64,000 nt of DNA from Pseudomonadota bacterium (GTDB taxonomy: Bacteria > Pseudomonadota > Alphaproteobacteria > Acetobacterales > Acetobacteraceae): assembly GCA_021805565.1 (NCBI GenBank), contig JAJZFA010000027.1:1-64000 (forward strand), written 5' to 3'. A program made the translations under genes and the position numbers. Below the pieces are notes generated by a model. That model was not told the origin of the DNA. It saw nothing but the letters and a program-made list of their open reading frames with translations, and searched no databases. Positions 17,625 through 28,210 of this stretch are shown here, piece by piece. Positions within the stretch are counted from its first letter, which is position 1. Every line of letters starts with the position of its first letter.

Positions 17625-17628
<4 letters not shown>
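16393..17628 (+). CDS. hisS: Histidine--tRNA ligase
   Basis: A 411-residue class-II aminoacyl-tRNA synthetase that charges tRNA-His in the cytoplasm. Motif 2 is [18 protein letters not shown], the histidine-specific loop is [12 protein letters not shown], and motif 3 is [12 protein letters not shown]. The C-terminal anticodon-binding domain begins near residue 320. A TTG start codon at 16393 is the only good choice, opening [17 protein letters not shown], the family N-terminus. The last codon and stop overlap the prfA start (ATGA), so hisS-prfA-prmC form one translationally coupled unit. Confidence 0.97.
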
Positions 17629-18676
<1,048 letters not shown>

Positions 18677-18680
<4 letters not shown>

Positions 18681-19534
18681 CGCAGGGCTGCATCGTGACC
18701 GTCACTGTCGCACAGGCTATCCGCGATGGGGCCGCCCGATTGGACGGCATTGCCGACAACCCGCGCCTGGAATCCCGCCTGCTGCTCGCGCACGCCCTCG
18801 GCGTTACGCAAAACGACCTGATCCGCGAACCCGGCCTCGTGGTGAATACGTCGGCGTTTCAGGCGCTGCTGACCCGCCGCATCGATCGCGAGCCCGTGGC
18901 GTTGATCGTCGGGCACCGTGAATTCTGGAGCATGGATTTTCAGGTCTCCCCCGCTACGCTGGTGCCCCGTCCGGATTCGGAAACCCTGATCCAGGCGGCG
19001 CTGGATGCGTTCCGCGGTCGCCCGCCGCCGGAGAGGATCCTCGATCTTGGCACCGGAACCGGCTGCCTGCTGCTGGCACTGCTGACGGAGTTCCCGGCAG
19101 CCTTCGGTATCGGCATCGACCTGAACCCGGTAGCTGCCGCTCTCGCCAAGGGCAATGCCGCCCGTTTTGGTCTGGCCGGCCGATCCTCATTCATGGCTGG
19201 AAACTGGACCAATGCGCTATCCGGCTCCTTCGGCCTGATTATTGCCAACCCGCCTTACATTCGCGCCGCCGACATCGAGGCACTGATGCCGGAGGTGGCG
19301 CGGCACGAACCCAGAGCGGCTCTGGACGGCGGTGCGGATGGGTACGATGCGTATCGCGCGATCGTCCCACAGCTTGTGCGGCATCTGAGCCGCGATGGAT
19401 CGGCCGTCCTCGAACTTGGTGCCGGACAGGCCGGCTATGTCATGCAATGCGGCCGGGAAGCTGGGCTGGAAGCGTCCGTTCGCCATGATCTGGCGGGGAT
19501 TGCCCGTGCTGTCGTCCTGACATGGCAGACCTGA
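18677..19534 (+). CDS. prmC: Release factor glutamine methyltransferase
   Basis: A 285-residue SAM-dependent N5-glutamine methyltransferase that modifies the GGQ Gln of RF1 and RF2. The N-terminal helical domain carries LVPRPDSET (95-103). The SAM-binding motif is [10 protein letters not shown] (121-130) and the catalytic NPPY is at 191-194. It overlaps prfA by ATGA. An internal GTG a few codons later could be an alternative start, but the overlap supports 18677. Confidence 0.97.
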
Positions 19535-19761
19535 AAAAAATTATTTGGCAGCGCCGGGCGTCCGGTGTACGTTGATCGGGTGGTAAGGGTGATGCTTGGC
19601 AGCGTCACGGTTCACGAAGGCGCCGCTTCGAAAGTCCTTCGTATGCCATCATAAACGCCGATGGATCGTGGTTAGCCAAAGGAATGCTTCGCGGACGCTG
19701 TTCCGGAGCGTCCGCCATCCCCACCGGTCCACCGACAACGGGAAAGCAAGACGGCATTAGT

Positions 19762-20277
19762 ATGAACATGAAGCGCATGCGTGGCCGTAACCATCGCTCT
19801 GGCGGCGGTAACGGTGGTGGTGGCGGCGGGTCGGGCGGACCCATCCGGCATAATTCGGGCGGCGGCGTTCCGCTGAATCGCAACCATGTCTTCGATAGCA
19901 ACGGGCCCGAAATTCGTATTCGCGGCACCTCTCAGCAGCTTTTCGAGAAATATCTCCAACTCGGCCGCGATGCGACCAGCAGCGGCGACCGGGTAACGGC
20001 CGAGGCGTTTTTTCAGCATGCGGAGCATTATTTCCGGATTCTGAACGCGATGAATCAGGCGCAGCAGCAAGGGCAGCCGAACGGTCCCGCGCAGCAACAG
20101 CATCCGCAGGCCAATCAACGGCGGAACTATCAGCAGGGCGACAGTTTCCAGGGCAGCGAAGACGGCCAGGGCAACGACGATTACGCCGAACAGCGGAACG
20201 ACGCCCGGCCGGCCGGCATTGGCGACCAGCCGGAAGCACGCGAAATCCCCATTGTTGCGTCCCCGCCGGAAGGCTGA
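19762..20277 (+). CDS. DUF4167-domain protein
   Basis: A 171-residue, low-complexity basic protein found almost only in alphaproteobacteria. After MNMKRMRGRNHRSGGGN, a glycine run, residues about 38-95 form the conserved core (FDSNGPEIRIRGTSQQLFEK, then a helix with DRVTAEAFFQHAEHYFRI). The rest is Gln/Asn-rich. The core suggests RNA or nucleic-acid contact, but function is unknown. It follows prmC by 227 bp in the order usual for Rhodospirillales and Rhizobiales. The ATG at 19762 is taken because the family begins with this Arg-rich segment; its ribosome-binding site is weak. Confidence 0.9.
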   Translation: MNMKRMRGRNHRSGGGNGGGGGGSGGPIRHNSGGGVPLNRNHVFDSNGPEIRIRGTSQQLFEKYLQLGRDATSSGDRVTAEAFFQHAEHYFRILNAMNQAQQQGQPNGPAQQQHPQANQRRNYQQGDSFQGSEDGQGNDDYAEQRNDARPAGIGDQPEAREIPIVASPPEG

Positions 20278-20341
20278 CCGGCCTTGTCGCGAATGCGTTA
20301 GTCCATGCCCAACAATTATCGCTTCGGATTGCGGTGTCGGG

Positions 20342-20415
20342 CATGCCCTAAGCTCATGTTTTGCACGGCAACTTTGCTGGCGTGCTGCCGCACTTATTTG
20401 CCAGCGTTGCCTTAG
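20342..20415 (-). repeat. Dispersed intergenic hairpin repeat A, copy 2
   Basis: The reverse complement is nearly identical to copy 1 at 4157-4230: outer CTAAG/CTTAG, GGCAAC/GTTGCC, CTGGC/GCCAG and apical GTGC-GGCA-GCAC, with loop GGCA instead of GTCA. The end of the element supplies the TAA stop codon (20414-20412) of the Nudix gene, so the element abuts that reading frame exactly. Confidence 0.8.
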
Positions 20416-21248
20416 TCGCGGCTCAACGCGGCACGCAAGTCCGCCGCTTCGGGTCCGGCGATCGTTCCGGTGCGGATAAACAGGTCGATCAGCACAAGAT
20501 TGACGTTGAACTTGAAATCGTCCGTGTCGCGAACCGCCGCCAGGGCGCGGGCGAGCGGCCACAGTTCGAATGCCTCGACCTCGCCGTCGGCGGCGACCGG
20601 GATGAAGTCGTCCGGCAGAACCAGATCGTAGCAGTGGAGTACGTCGCGGCGAAGCCCCTCGGCCCTGTCCATGGCATATTCGATGACTCCCGCGCGGACC
20701 GCCCGGACTGCCAGTGCGGCCGGGATGGATGCTTCCTCGGCGGCTTCTTTCACCAGCGTTTCGAGAATTCCGAACCCGGCCGGCACGCCGCCCGCGACGA
20801 CGTTGTCCAGCTTTCCCGGATCCAGCAGCTTGTCGTTCGCCCGGCGGGCGATCCATAGATGCAGACCGTCCGGCCGGTGTACCAGCCCGTTGACATGAAC
20901 CCCGGCCGCCTGGATGCCGAAGGATGGAATCGCCCCGCGGTCGATCTTGGTCAGGACCGAACCATCCGGGTGGGCGCGCACATCGAACGCCTCCCCCCGC
21001 CAGCGATACAGCCCGCGGACGGATAAATCCCATGCAAGGTCCGGCAGGGCCGCCGGATCGGTCAGCGCGATGCAATTTTGCGAGCACACGATCCCCGGCA
21101 TCCCCAGCAGCGCCTGCGCGATGCGGTCGGATACCCAGCCGACCGCATGCCGGCCGACCAGGAACGGAAGGCGCTGCCCGGGCAGACTGGCATTGTTGCA
21201 GGCACGCACATGGCGCTGAAATCCGGTTCCTCGTGGATATCGATCCAA
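20412..21248 (-). CDS. Nudix hydrolase with N-terminal DUF4743 domain
   Basis: A 278-residue protein. Residues about 10-120 are the DUF4743 domain (FQRHVRACNNASLPG). The Nudix fold follows at 125-265 with a divergent Nudix box, GGVPAGFGILETLVKEAAEE around residues 166-185, keeping the Glu pairs that bind the metal. Eukaryotic relatives (Nudt20/24-like) hydrolyse damaged thiamine diphosphate analogues. A TTG start at 21248 is chosen because AAAGG lies 8 bp upstream and the family N-terminus follows at once. It is divergent from the ABC exporter gene, 36 bp apart. The substrate is inferred from distant relatives. Confidence 0.88.
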   Translation of the reverse strand: MDRYPRGTGFQRHVRACNNASLPGQRLPFLVGRHAVGWVSDRIAQALLGMPGIVCSQNCIALTDPAALPDLAWDLSVRGLYRWRGEAFDVRAHPDGSVLTKIDRGAIPSFGIQAAGVHVNGLVHRPDGLHLWIARRANDKLLDPGKLDNVVAGGVPAGFGILETLVKEAAEEASIPAALAVRAVRAGVIEYAMDRAEGLRRDVLHCYDLVLPDDFIPVAADGEVEAFELWPLARALAAVRDTDDFKFNVNLVLIDLFIRTGTIAGPEAADLRAALSRD

Positions 21249-21284
21249 GTCGCTCGCCTTTCAAACAACGCGAGAGCATGCCAC

Positions 21285-23150
21285 ATGCCGAGCATGAGAA
21301 GAACCAGCCCCCTGCCCGCGCATGCTGACTTACCGCCATCGCTGCGGATACAACGATCTACCTTCCAGACCATTCTGTCGTTTCTGCCCTATTTGTGGCC
21401 GACCGGAAATCCAGGCGCGCGCATCCGCGTCGTGACGGCGACGGTGTTCATGGTGCTGTCCAAGATCGCCACCGTCTATGTACCGGTCATCTATGGTCGG
21501 ATCATCGATTCGCTGGCACCGAACGACATCGTGCCGGCCGCATTCGTCGTTCCGGTCGCGCTGATCCTGGCTTACGGTGCGATCCGCATCGGGTCCGCCG
21601 GTTTCGGCGAAATCCGCGACGCACTGTTCGCATCGGTACAGCAACGGGCGGTGCGGCTGCTGGCGCTGCGCACATTCCGCCATCTGCATGCGGTCAGTCT
21701 GCGCTTTCACCTGGACCGCCAGACCGGCGGTCTGTCCCGGGTCATCGACCGGGCGATCCTGGGCATGCAGTCGGTGCTGCGCCTAGCGGTGTTCAATGTC
21801 GTCCCGACGGCGCTGGAACTGGTGATGGTCACCGCCATCATATGGCACATGTTCGACTGGCGTTATGCGGCGGTGACCTGCATCGCGGTGCTGGTTTATG
21901 TCGCCTTCACCGCCGTCCTGGCCGGCCGCCGGGGCCGCTATCGCCGTACCATGAACGACACCGATAACGACGCTTCGACGAAATCGCTGGACAGCCTGAT
22001 CAACTACGAAACGGTGAAGTATTTCGGCAACGAGGAGCATGAGGCGCAGCGGTACGACCATGCCCTGGCGCGCTACGAACGCGCCGCCGTCCGGGTGCAG
22101 GTCTCGTTGAATGCGCTGAACCTGGGTCAGGCCGCGATTATCGCTGTCGGATTGACCCTGATCATGCTGCTGGCGGCGTCCGGCATGCGCGACGGAAGCA
22201 TGACGGTCGGCAAATTCGTCGTGGTGAACACCTATCTGATGCAGTTGTATCAGCCGCTGAACTTCCTGGGCGTGGTCTATATGACCATCAAGCAGGGCCT
22301 GGTCGATATGGAGCAGATGTTCGCCTTGCTGCGCGTCGAGCGGGAAATCGCCGATGCGCCCGGCGCCAGGTCGCTGACCGCGCATTTGTCGGAAGGCTCC
22401 GCGGGCGAGGTCGTCTTCGAAAACGTGCGATTCGGCTATGAAGCAAACCGCGCGATCCTGAAGGGCATCGACTTCTCCGTTCCCGCCGGCGGCAAGCTGG
22501 CAATTGTCGGACCCACCGGCGCGGGAAAATCCACCATCAACCGCCTGCTGTTCCGGTTCTACGACGTAACCGGCGGGCGCATTCTGATCGACGGCCAGGA
22601 TATCCGGACAGTGACCCAGGACAGCCTGCGCGCCGCCATCGGCGTGGTGCCCCAGGATACGGTACTGTTCAACGACACGATCCGCTACAACATCGGATAT
22701 GGGCGGCCGGGTGCATCGCAGGCGGAAATCGAACAGGCGGCCCGTAGCGCGCAGGTGCATGATTTTGTGCTGAAACTGCCCGAAGGCTACGACACGCGCG
22801 TGGGCGAGCGCGGACTGAAGCTGTCCGGCGGCGAGAAGCAGCGCGTCGCCATCGCCCGCACTCTGTTGAAGGATCCGCGCATTCTGATCCTCGATGAGGC
22901 CACCAGCGCCCTGGACAGCCGCACGGAGCAGGAAATCCAGTCTGCGTTGAGCATTGTGTCGCAGCGCCGAACCACCCTGGTGATTGCCCACCGCCTGTCC
23001 ACGGTCGTCGATGCCGATGAGATCATCGTGTTACAGGATGGTCAGGTCGCCGAACGGGGCAACCATGCCGCGCTGTTGGCGGCGGGCGGGCTCTATGCCC
23101 GCATGTGGGCGCTGCAAGCCGCCGAACACGATCTTGAACCCACCGGCTGA
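21285..23150 (+). CDS. Atm1/HMT1-type ABC exporter (fused permease and ATPase)
   Basis: A 621-residue half-transporter with an N-terminal six-helix transmembrane domain (about 35-345) and a C-terminal ATPase. Walker A is GPTGAGKST, the Q-loop is VVPQDTVLF, the signature is LSGGEKQRVAIA and Walker B is ILILDEATSALD. YGRIIDSLAP and LINYETVKYFGNEEHEA in the membrane part are marks of the Atm1 family, which exports glutathione-linked sulfur species or heavy metals from the cytoplasm. ATG codons at 21285 and 21294 are both possible starts. It works as a homodimer. Confidence 0.95.
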   Translation: MPSMRRTSPLPAHADLPPSLRIQRSTFQTILSFLPYLWPTGNPGARIRVVTATVFMVLSKIATVYVPVIYGRIIDSLAPNDIVPAAFVVPVALILAYGAIRIGSAGFGEIRDALFASVQQRAVRLLALRTFRHLHAVSLRFHLDRQTGGLSRVIDRAILGMQSVLRLAVFNVVPTALELVMVTAIIWHMFDWRYAAVTCIAVLVYVAFTAVLAGRRGRYRRTMNDTDNDASTKSLDSLINYETVKYFGNEEHEAQRYDHALARYERAAVRVQVSLNALNLGQAAIIAVGLTLIMLLAASGMRDGSMTVGKFVVVNTYLMQLYQPLNFLGVVYMTIKQGLVDMEQMFALLRVEREIADAPGARSLTAHLSEGSAGEVVFENVRFGYEANRAILKGIDFSVPAGGKLAIVGPTGAGKSTINRLLFRFYDVTGGRILIDGQDIRTVTQDSLRAAIGVVPQDTVLFNDTIRYNIGYGRPGASQAEIEQAARSAQVHDFVLKLPEGYDTRVGERGLKLSGGEKQRVAIARTLLKDPRILILDEATSALDSRTEQEIQSALSIVSQRRTTLVIAHRLSTVVDADEIIVLQDGQVAERGNHAALLAAGGLYARMWALQAAEHDLEPTG

Positions 23151-23280
23151 AGATGCTGGTACGCAACCTCGCTTGGCGCATCGTCATCGATGCACAGCAC
23201 CCGCTTTGCTTGAGCCGACCGCTTTAGTTGCATAGTGACGGACCTGCCGCCGCTTCTGCCCACACGAAAGGATCAACCCG

Positions 23281-23535
23281 ATGAATGGCGACCCGCACGA
23301 CGCCCCTGCCCACCTGAGCCACGCCGGGGCAGTGGTCGATAAGGCGATCGAGTACATGATGGGTCAGAACCTTGGTTCACTGGCGATCGCTTCGGCGCTC
23401 CTTGGGGGGTCGATGGCCCTGCTGGCCAGGTCGATGACGGACGATGCGATTGTCGATATTCTCACCAACGCAATCGGCAGTGTCCGGTCCGGCGAACTGC
23501 GAGACCATCAGGGCATGAACGGGTCCGGTGAATGA
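23281..23535 (+). CDS. Small putative membrane protein, unknown function
   Basis: An 84-residue protein that I do not recognise. It has one likely membrane-embedded stretch, LGSLAIASALLGGSMALLA (about residues 31-49), flanked by polar tails. AAAGGA lies 8 bp before the ATG, which supports a real gene. Its last codons overlap the FkbM methyltransferase start by 4 bp (ATGA), so the two are co-translated and it may anchor or assist that enzyme. No homologue is known to me. Confidence 0.65.
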   Translation: MNGDPHDAPAHLSHAGAVVDKAIEYMMGQNLGSLAIASALLGGSMALLARSMTDDAIVDILTNAIGSVRSGELRDHQGMNGSGE

Positions 23536-24386
23536 ACCAAGCCGGTGGCCCCCGGATCGCCCCGCCGATGCGCCGGACGAGGCCCGGTTCGGGACCGGAG
23601 GGTTCCTCGTCGCCAGATTTGTTGGCCCATCTGCGGAACATCCGGGCCCCGGACGGATTATACCGCTTCAAGCCTGGGGTCGGTTGGGCCACCCATGTTT
23701 GGAAGGCCCTGACACGCCAGGACCATAGGCACTGGAGGCCGTTCATCGCCCGGTATCTGCCGCGCGACGGCGTCGCCATCGACGTGGGCGCGCATGGCGG
23801 ACAATTCACGCGGCTGCTGTCTAACCTGGCCCCTGACGGTCTGGTGATCGCGGTCGAACCGAGTAGCTATGCTCGGTCGATTCTGCGACTGGCGCTTTGG
23901 ATCAGGCGGGCACGAAATGTCCTGGTCGTGGCAACCGGACTGGGCGACCGGGCCGGGCTGGCGATGATCCGCACACCGATCAAACGGCGCGGCGACATGG
24001 GTTATGGACTGACCACATTTTCCGCGTTGACCCGCGCATCCGTGGCCGAACCGGTGCCGATCGTAACGCTGGACTCAATGGTGGAAACGCTTGGGCTGAC
24101 CGCTGTGCACCTGATCAAAGCCGATATCGAAGGGTTCGAGGCAGCCATGATCGCCGGCGGCATCCAAACGATCGAGCAATTCAGACCCGCAATTCTGCTG
24201 GAAATGAGCGCGCCATTGTTGTTGCGGACGGGGGCGTCCCTGGACGATCTGTGGGCGCGGATGGTCGGGCTTGGTTACACGCCGTACCGGTCGGGGGACG
24301 CCAGCCAGGACCTGCAGCCATGCACCGACGGCCCGGAGGATGGAGACTTCGTTTGGATATCCAAGACCGGTGGCGATATCGCGTAG
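23532..24386 (+). CDS. FkbM-family methyltransferase
   Basis: A 284-residue SAM-dependent methyltransferase. The SAM-binding motif is AIDVGAHGGQFTRLL (about 77-91), followed by VIAVEPSSYA. The family C-terminal LIKADIEGFEAAMI is present with its Asp and Glu. FkbM enzymes O-methylate sugars, polyketides or surface polysaccharides; the acceptor here is unknown. The first 40 residues are Pro/Arg-rich and not typical of the fold. The start is fixed by an ATGA overlap with the preceding small membrane protein. Confidence 0.9.
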   Translation: MNQAGGPRIAPPMRRTRPGSGPEGSSSPDLLAHLRNIRAPDGLYRFKPGVGWATHVWKALTRQDHRHWRPFIARYLPRDGVAIDVGAHGGQFTRLLSNLAPDGLVIAVEPSSYARSILRLALWIRRARNVLVVATGLGDRAGLAMIRTPIKRRGDMGYGLTTFSALTRASVAEPVPIVTLDSMVETLGLTAVHLIKADIEGFEAAMIAGGIQTIEQFRPAILLEMSAPLLLRTGASLDDLWARMVGLGYTPYRSGDASQDLQPCTDGPEDGDFVWISKTGGDIA

Positions 24387-24471
24387 CCGAATTATGCCGG
24401 GACTTCCTTGACGCGCGCGGCTCGTGCCGCCATAACGCGCGCTTACCGAATAGACCGAGGAATTAAGTGCG

Positions 24472-24774
24472 ATGTCGCGTCGCTGTGAAATTACGGGTAA
24501 AGGCGTATTGTCTGGCAACAATGTCAGCCACGCCAACAACAAGACCCGTCGCCGTTTCCTGCCCAATCTGCAGGTGACGTCGCTGTTGTCCGACATCCTG
24601 GGCCATGAGGTTCGCATGCGTATGTCAACCCGTGCCATCCGCACGGTGGAGCATAATGGCGGAATCGATGCATTTTTGCTGGCAACGCCGAACACGAAGC
24701 TTACCATCGAAGGCAAGACGCTGAAGCGCCGGATCGAGAAGGCGCAAATTAAGCGCGCCGCATCGGCAGCCTGA
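24472..24774 (+). CDS. rpmB: 50S ribosomal protein L28
   Basis: A 100-residue ribosomal protein of the large subunit. It opens with the family segment [20 protein letters not shown], followed by [13 protein letters not shown], and ends in a basic helix, ERKAQ-like [14 protein letters not shown]. The length is usual for alphaproteobacteria, which carry a C-terminal extension. It stands alone, as rpmB often does in this group, with a GC-rich hairpin just after the stop. Confidence 0.98.
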   Translation: MSRRCEITGKGVLSGNNVSHANNKTRRRFLPNLQVTSLLSDILGHEVRMRMSTRAIRTVEHNGGIDAFLLATPNTKLTIEGKTLKRRIEKAQIKRAASAA

Positions 24775-24779
24775 CCTGA

Positions 24780-24800
24780 ATGCGGCCAGACCGGCCGCAT
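24780..24800 (+). terminator. GC-rich hairpin after rpmB
   Basis: ATGCGGCC (24780-24787) pairs perfectly with GGCCGCAT (24793-24800) around a 5-nt loop, 6 bp after the rpmB stop. There is no T-tract behind it, so it may act with other factors or only stabilise the 3' end. Confidence 0.5.
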
Positions 24801-25321
24801 CGATGCTGACGTAGCCGGGCTGTCCAAGGAACACTGCCGCTTTTAGCACTGCCAAAGATGCACAAGGGCGTTGCTGGATAGACGTAGGCTGGCCTTGCGG
24901 TGCTTGCGCAAGGACATGTCCCTGGAGTGGCAATTTCGTCCTTCGCGCCGGGGACGTTCCGCTGCGGATCGTGCCTGCTTGGCCGTCGGCCATCGGCGAT
25001 TAAATTATTGGGCTGCGTCTGACAGAGGTGCAGTGCGCCTTTTCGGAATCGCACCGCTTTCGACCGAAAGCAGCCTGAGCACTCGGGATGGGTCAGTCTG
25101 GCGAGGATGCCCGGCCGGCGCGAACGGTATCGGAAGCCACGGCCCATCCGAATGCGAGGCCCGGATGATTGGAAAAAACCAACCGGAAAAATGTCCGTTG
25201 GCCGAATGCGCTTATGCGTCAGATAGCGGCTCGTCGCGGTTCCCGTGGGCTGGCGGTCCTACGCCGGCACCATGTTTGGCCGGTTATGAAGGGGTCCAGG
25301 CCATATCGCGGTGATTAGATC
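24801..25321. other. Long gap, no gene seen
   Basis: About 520 bp between rpmB and the minus-strand Gly/His-rich lipoprotein gene. Open frames exist on both strands but none has a recognisable domain, a good ribosome-binding site or proper signal features. I see no clear repeat or structured RNA. Confidence 0.5.
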
Positions 25322-25687
25322 CTATCGATGGCCTCCCCCGCCATGTCCTCCGCCACCGTGACCGCCAAACCCGCCGTGCCCGCCGAAACCATGGCCCGCG
25401 AAACCGCCATGACCCCCGGCAAACCCATCATGACCGCCGAAGCCATGACCCATTCCGTCATGGCGCCAGCCGCTGTGATCCCAGCCATGGTGCCAGCCGT
25501 CCCAACCGCCGCCATATCCGCCGTATCCGCCATATGACCCGATGAACCCGCCATATCCGCCGTCATATCCACCAAAGCCAGGGCTGTAGCCAATGCCGTC
25601 GCCATACCCACTGTCATATCCCGGACCGATGGCGCACGCCGCAAGTGTCAGACAGGCCAGAACGATCGGCGCCGCGGCCTTTGCCAT
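25322..25687 (-). CDS. Gly/His-rich lipoprotein, unknown function
   Basis: A 121-residue protein. MAKAAAPIVLACLTLAACAIG is a lipoprotein signal with lipobox LAAC, so Cys18 is likely lipidated. The mature part is composed of Gly, Tyr, Trp and His: first GYD/GGY repeats, then WHHGWDHSGWRHDGMGH, then many GGHGGF repeats, ending in HHR-like GGGGHR. Such His-rich stretches may bind metals, but this is inference. The ATG at 25687 is preferred because it opens the signal peptide; an ATG at 25837 that overlaps the upstream gene would add 50 residues unlike a signal. Confidence 0.7.
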   Translation of the reverse strand: MAKAAAPIVLACLTLAACAIGPGYDSGYGDGIGYSPGFGGYDGGYGGFIGSYGGYGGYGGGWDGWHHGWDHSGWRHDGMGHGFGGHDGFAGGHGGFAGHGFGGHGGFGGHGGGGHGGGGHR

Positions 25688-25833
25688 CGCGGCGATTCCA
25701 TTCGCAAAAATAAAAACCGGCGACTGAAATGGTCTGGCGCGGGCCTTGAGCAAAAACACCACAGGCCGCCCCCCGTCACGCTGGTCCAAACGACGGTTTG
25801 ATCCGAACTTTGCGGCTTCTGGAGGGTCTTGCG

Positions 25834-26313
25834 TCATCTCCGGTCATAAACATCGATGTATGTCAAAACCGCTCCGCTCGGTGCGGTCATCGCTCCGTTG
25901 CACGTCATTTTCAGGTTATCTTTCGAAACAGAGCAGGTTAGCTTATCGGTCTCTCCGGCTGGGCCCTTGAACGTCCCCTGCAAAGCTCCGTTTGTCAGAA
26001 GGAACGCCGCGGTCGTATCGCTGCTGATCGGATAGAATTCCCCGTTGCCGGGTGTATCGAACGTCTCGATCGAGGCACGTCCTTGCGCATCGGTGACGGT
26101 GATCGACCATCTGACGTGCGTGCTGTCCACACGGGTAAAATCTGCCTGCATATCGGCGGGCATGACATCGCCGGGAGGAATTCTCGACTCGGCCTTGTTA
26201 AGCCGCCATTTGCCGACGAACGCATTCCCATCCGCCCAGGCGGTGCCGGTAGCCATGATTGCCCATAATCCAACGAACAGGACTATGAACCTGATACCGT
26301 GAGCCTGCTGCAT
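25834..26313 (-). CDS. Exported protein of unknown function
   Basis: A 159-residue protein that I cannot name with confidence. A Sec signal peptide spans about residues 1-28 (RFIVLFVGLWAIMATGTAWA), giving a mature protein beginning near DGNAFVGKWRLNKAESR. That opening resembles small periplasmic lipocalin-like or beta-barrel proteins (GKWRLN motif). A strong AGGAGG site precedes the ATG. Two Cys residues in TCSVSKDNLKMTCNG could form a disulfide in the periplasm. The Gly/His-rich lipoprotein gene follows on the same strand. Confidence 0.75.
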   Translation of the reverse strand: MQQAHGIRFIVLFVGLWAIMATGTAWADGNAFVGKWRLNKAESRIPPGDVMPADMQADFTRVDSTHVRWSITVTDAQGRASIETFDTPGNGEFYPISSDTTAAFLLTNGALQGTFKGPAGETDKLTCSVSKDNLKMTCNGAMTAPSGAVLTYIDVYDRR

Positions 26314-26656
26314 GTGCCCTCCTGCGCTAGCGACGGATAGTTAGGTGGTGCTGACCCGACGGGATGTCCCCATGGGTCCGACCCGAGAGAATAGCATCTG
26401 ATATTGGCTACAAACGGGATACTTTAAAGGCCGCATGCGTGGCTGTTCGCGCCCCATCGCCCCGCCAGCGACGACGAACGGCCGGCGTTCCGCGGCCGTT
26501 GCCGCCCGAGACGATCGCCGATGCGCATTTCGCCGCCGCCTGGTACGCGCGGTTCCGGATCGCCAGTCCTTTGCCGTGTCATCAACCAGACACTTGCGGA
26601 TCGCCTCTCATCCGCCTATTCGGGGGCGCCAAGGTAGCGGAAAGGCTCGCCCGCCC

Positions 26657-28177
26657 ATGGCATTCGATAATCCCCAGCAAACACAGACCTCCATCACCCA
26701 TCCCGGGGGACTTTATCCACGGGTTGAGGAGGCCCTGGCATTCGACGACGTACTGGTCGTTCCGGCTTATTCCCAGGTCTTGCCGTCAGCGACCAGCACC
26801 GTCACGCGGCTGACGCGCACCATCGCGCTGAATATTCCGTTGCTGTCCGCGGCGATGGACACCGTGACCGAAGCCGAGATGGCGATCATCATGGCACAGC
26901 TTGGCGGCATGGGGGTCATCCACAAAAACCTGACGCCGGAGGAACAGGCGGCGCAGGTTCGCCGCGTGAAGAAATTCGAGTCCGGAATGGTGGTGAATCC
27001 GCTGACCATCCACCCGGACCAAACGCTTGCCGATGCCAGGCTGCTCATGACCAGCCACCGGATCAGCGGCATTCCGGTGGTGGAGCGCGACACCAACCGG
27101 CTGGTCGGGATCGTGACCAACCGCGACGTCCGCTTCGCCACCGAACCCAGTCTTAAAGTGTATGAACTGATGACCCGGGAAAACCTGGTCACGGTCACCT
27201 CCGACGTGGGCGCCGAACGGGCGCGGCATTTGCTCCACAAACACCGGATCGAGAAGCTGATCGTCGTTGACGACGCGTATCGCTGCATCGGGCTGATCAC
27301 CGTCAAGGACATGGACAAGGCGGAATCGCATCCGCTCGCCAACAAAGACGAACTGGGACGCCTGCGCGTCGCCGCCGCGACCGGCGTCGGGCCGGACGGC
27401 GAAGCCCGCGCCCGGACGCTGATCGCCGCGGAGGCCGATGTCGTCGTCGTCGATACCGCGCACGGGCATTCCGCCGGGGTGCTGCGGACGATCGAGGCGA
27501 TCAAGAAAGCCTCCAACACCGCCCAGGTGATCGCCGGCAATGTGGCCACGCCCGAGGGCGCGCGGGCGTTGATCGAGGCTGGGGTGGACGCGGTAAAGAT
27601 CGGTATCGGTCCTGGCAGTATCTGCACAACCCGTATCGTTGCCGGTGTCGGGGTGCCGCAGTTTACCGCCGTGATGGAAACCTCCGCCGCCTGCCGCGAA
27701 CACGGCATTCCGTCGATCGCCGATGGCGGCATGCGGACCAGCGGCGACATGGTGAAGGCCATCGCCGCCGGCGCCGATTGCTGCATGATCGGCAGCCTGC
27801 TGGCCGGCACGGATGAGGCGCCGGGCGAGGTGTTTCTGTATCAGGGGCGGTCGTACAAATCCTATCGCGGCATGGGCAGTCTGGGCGCGATGGCGCGCGG
27901 GTCGGCCGACCGGTATTTCCAACAGGACATCAAGGATCAGTTGAAACTCGTGCCCGAAGGCGTCGAAGGCCGCGTTGGATACAAAGGGCCTGTTGGCAAT
28001 GTGGTGCATCAGCTTGTTGGTGGGCTGAAGGCGGGCATGGGCTACACCGGCAGCGCGGATATCGCGTCCTTGCAGGCGAACACGCGATTCCGCCGCGTCA
28101 CCGGTGCCGGTTTGCGGGAAAGCCACGTGCATGACGTGGCGATCGATCGGGAGGCGCCGAACTACCGGCAGGATTGA
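26657..28177 (+). CDS. guaB: Inosine-5'-monophosphate dehydrogenase
   Basis: A 506-residue enzyme oxidising IMP to XMP with NAD+, the first committed step to GMP. The catalytic barrel is split by two CBS domains (about 110-222). The active-site Cys is C323 in [13 protein letters not shown]. The flap region and C-terminal [20 protein letters not shown] are present. The ATG at 26657 opens [10 protein letters not shown]; earlier codons in the frame are not family-like. A normal cytoplasmic tetramer of usual length. Confidence 0.97.
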   Translation: MAFDNPQQTQTSITHPGGLYPRVEEALAFDDVLVVPAYSQVLPSATSTVTRLTRTIALNIPLLSAAMDTVTEAEMAIIMAQLGGMGVIHKNLTPEEQAAQVRRVKKFESGMVVNPLTIHPDQTLADARLLMTSHRISGIPVVERDTNRLVGIVTNRDVRFATEPSLKVYELMTRENLVTVTSDVGAERARHLLHKHRIEKLIVVDDAYRCIGLITVKDMDKAESHPLANKDELGRLRVAAATGVGPDGEARARTLIAAEADVVVVDTAHGHSAGVLRTIEAIKKASNTAQVIAGNVATPEGARALIEAGVDAVKIGIGPGSICTTRIVAGVGVPQFTAVMETSAACREHGIPSIADGGMRTSGDMVKAIAAGADCCMIGSLLAGTDEAPGEVFLYQGRSYKSYRGMGSLGAMARGSADRYFQQDIKDQLKLVPEGVEGRVGYKGPVGNVVHQLVGGLKAGMGYTGSADIASLQANTRFRRVTGAGLRESHVHDVAIDREAPNYRQD

Positions 28178-28210
28178 GCGCCGTACCGGCAGGCTGTAGG
28201 GTCCACCGCC

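Noticed and set aside
24871-25314. A 147-codon plus-strand frame in the gap after rpmB
   Set aside because: No domain, no good start signal and composition typical of non-coding GC-rich sequence.
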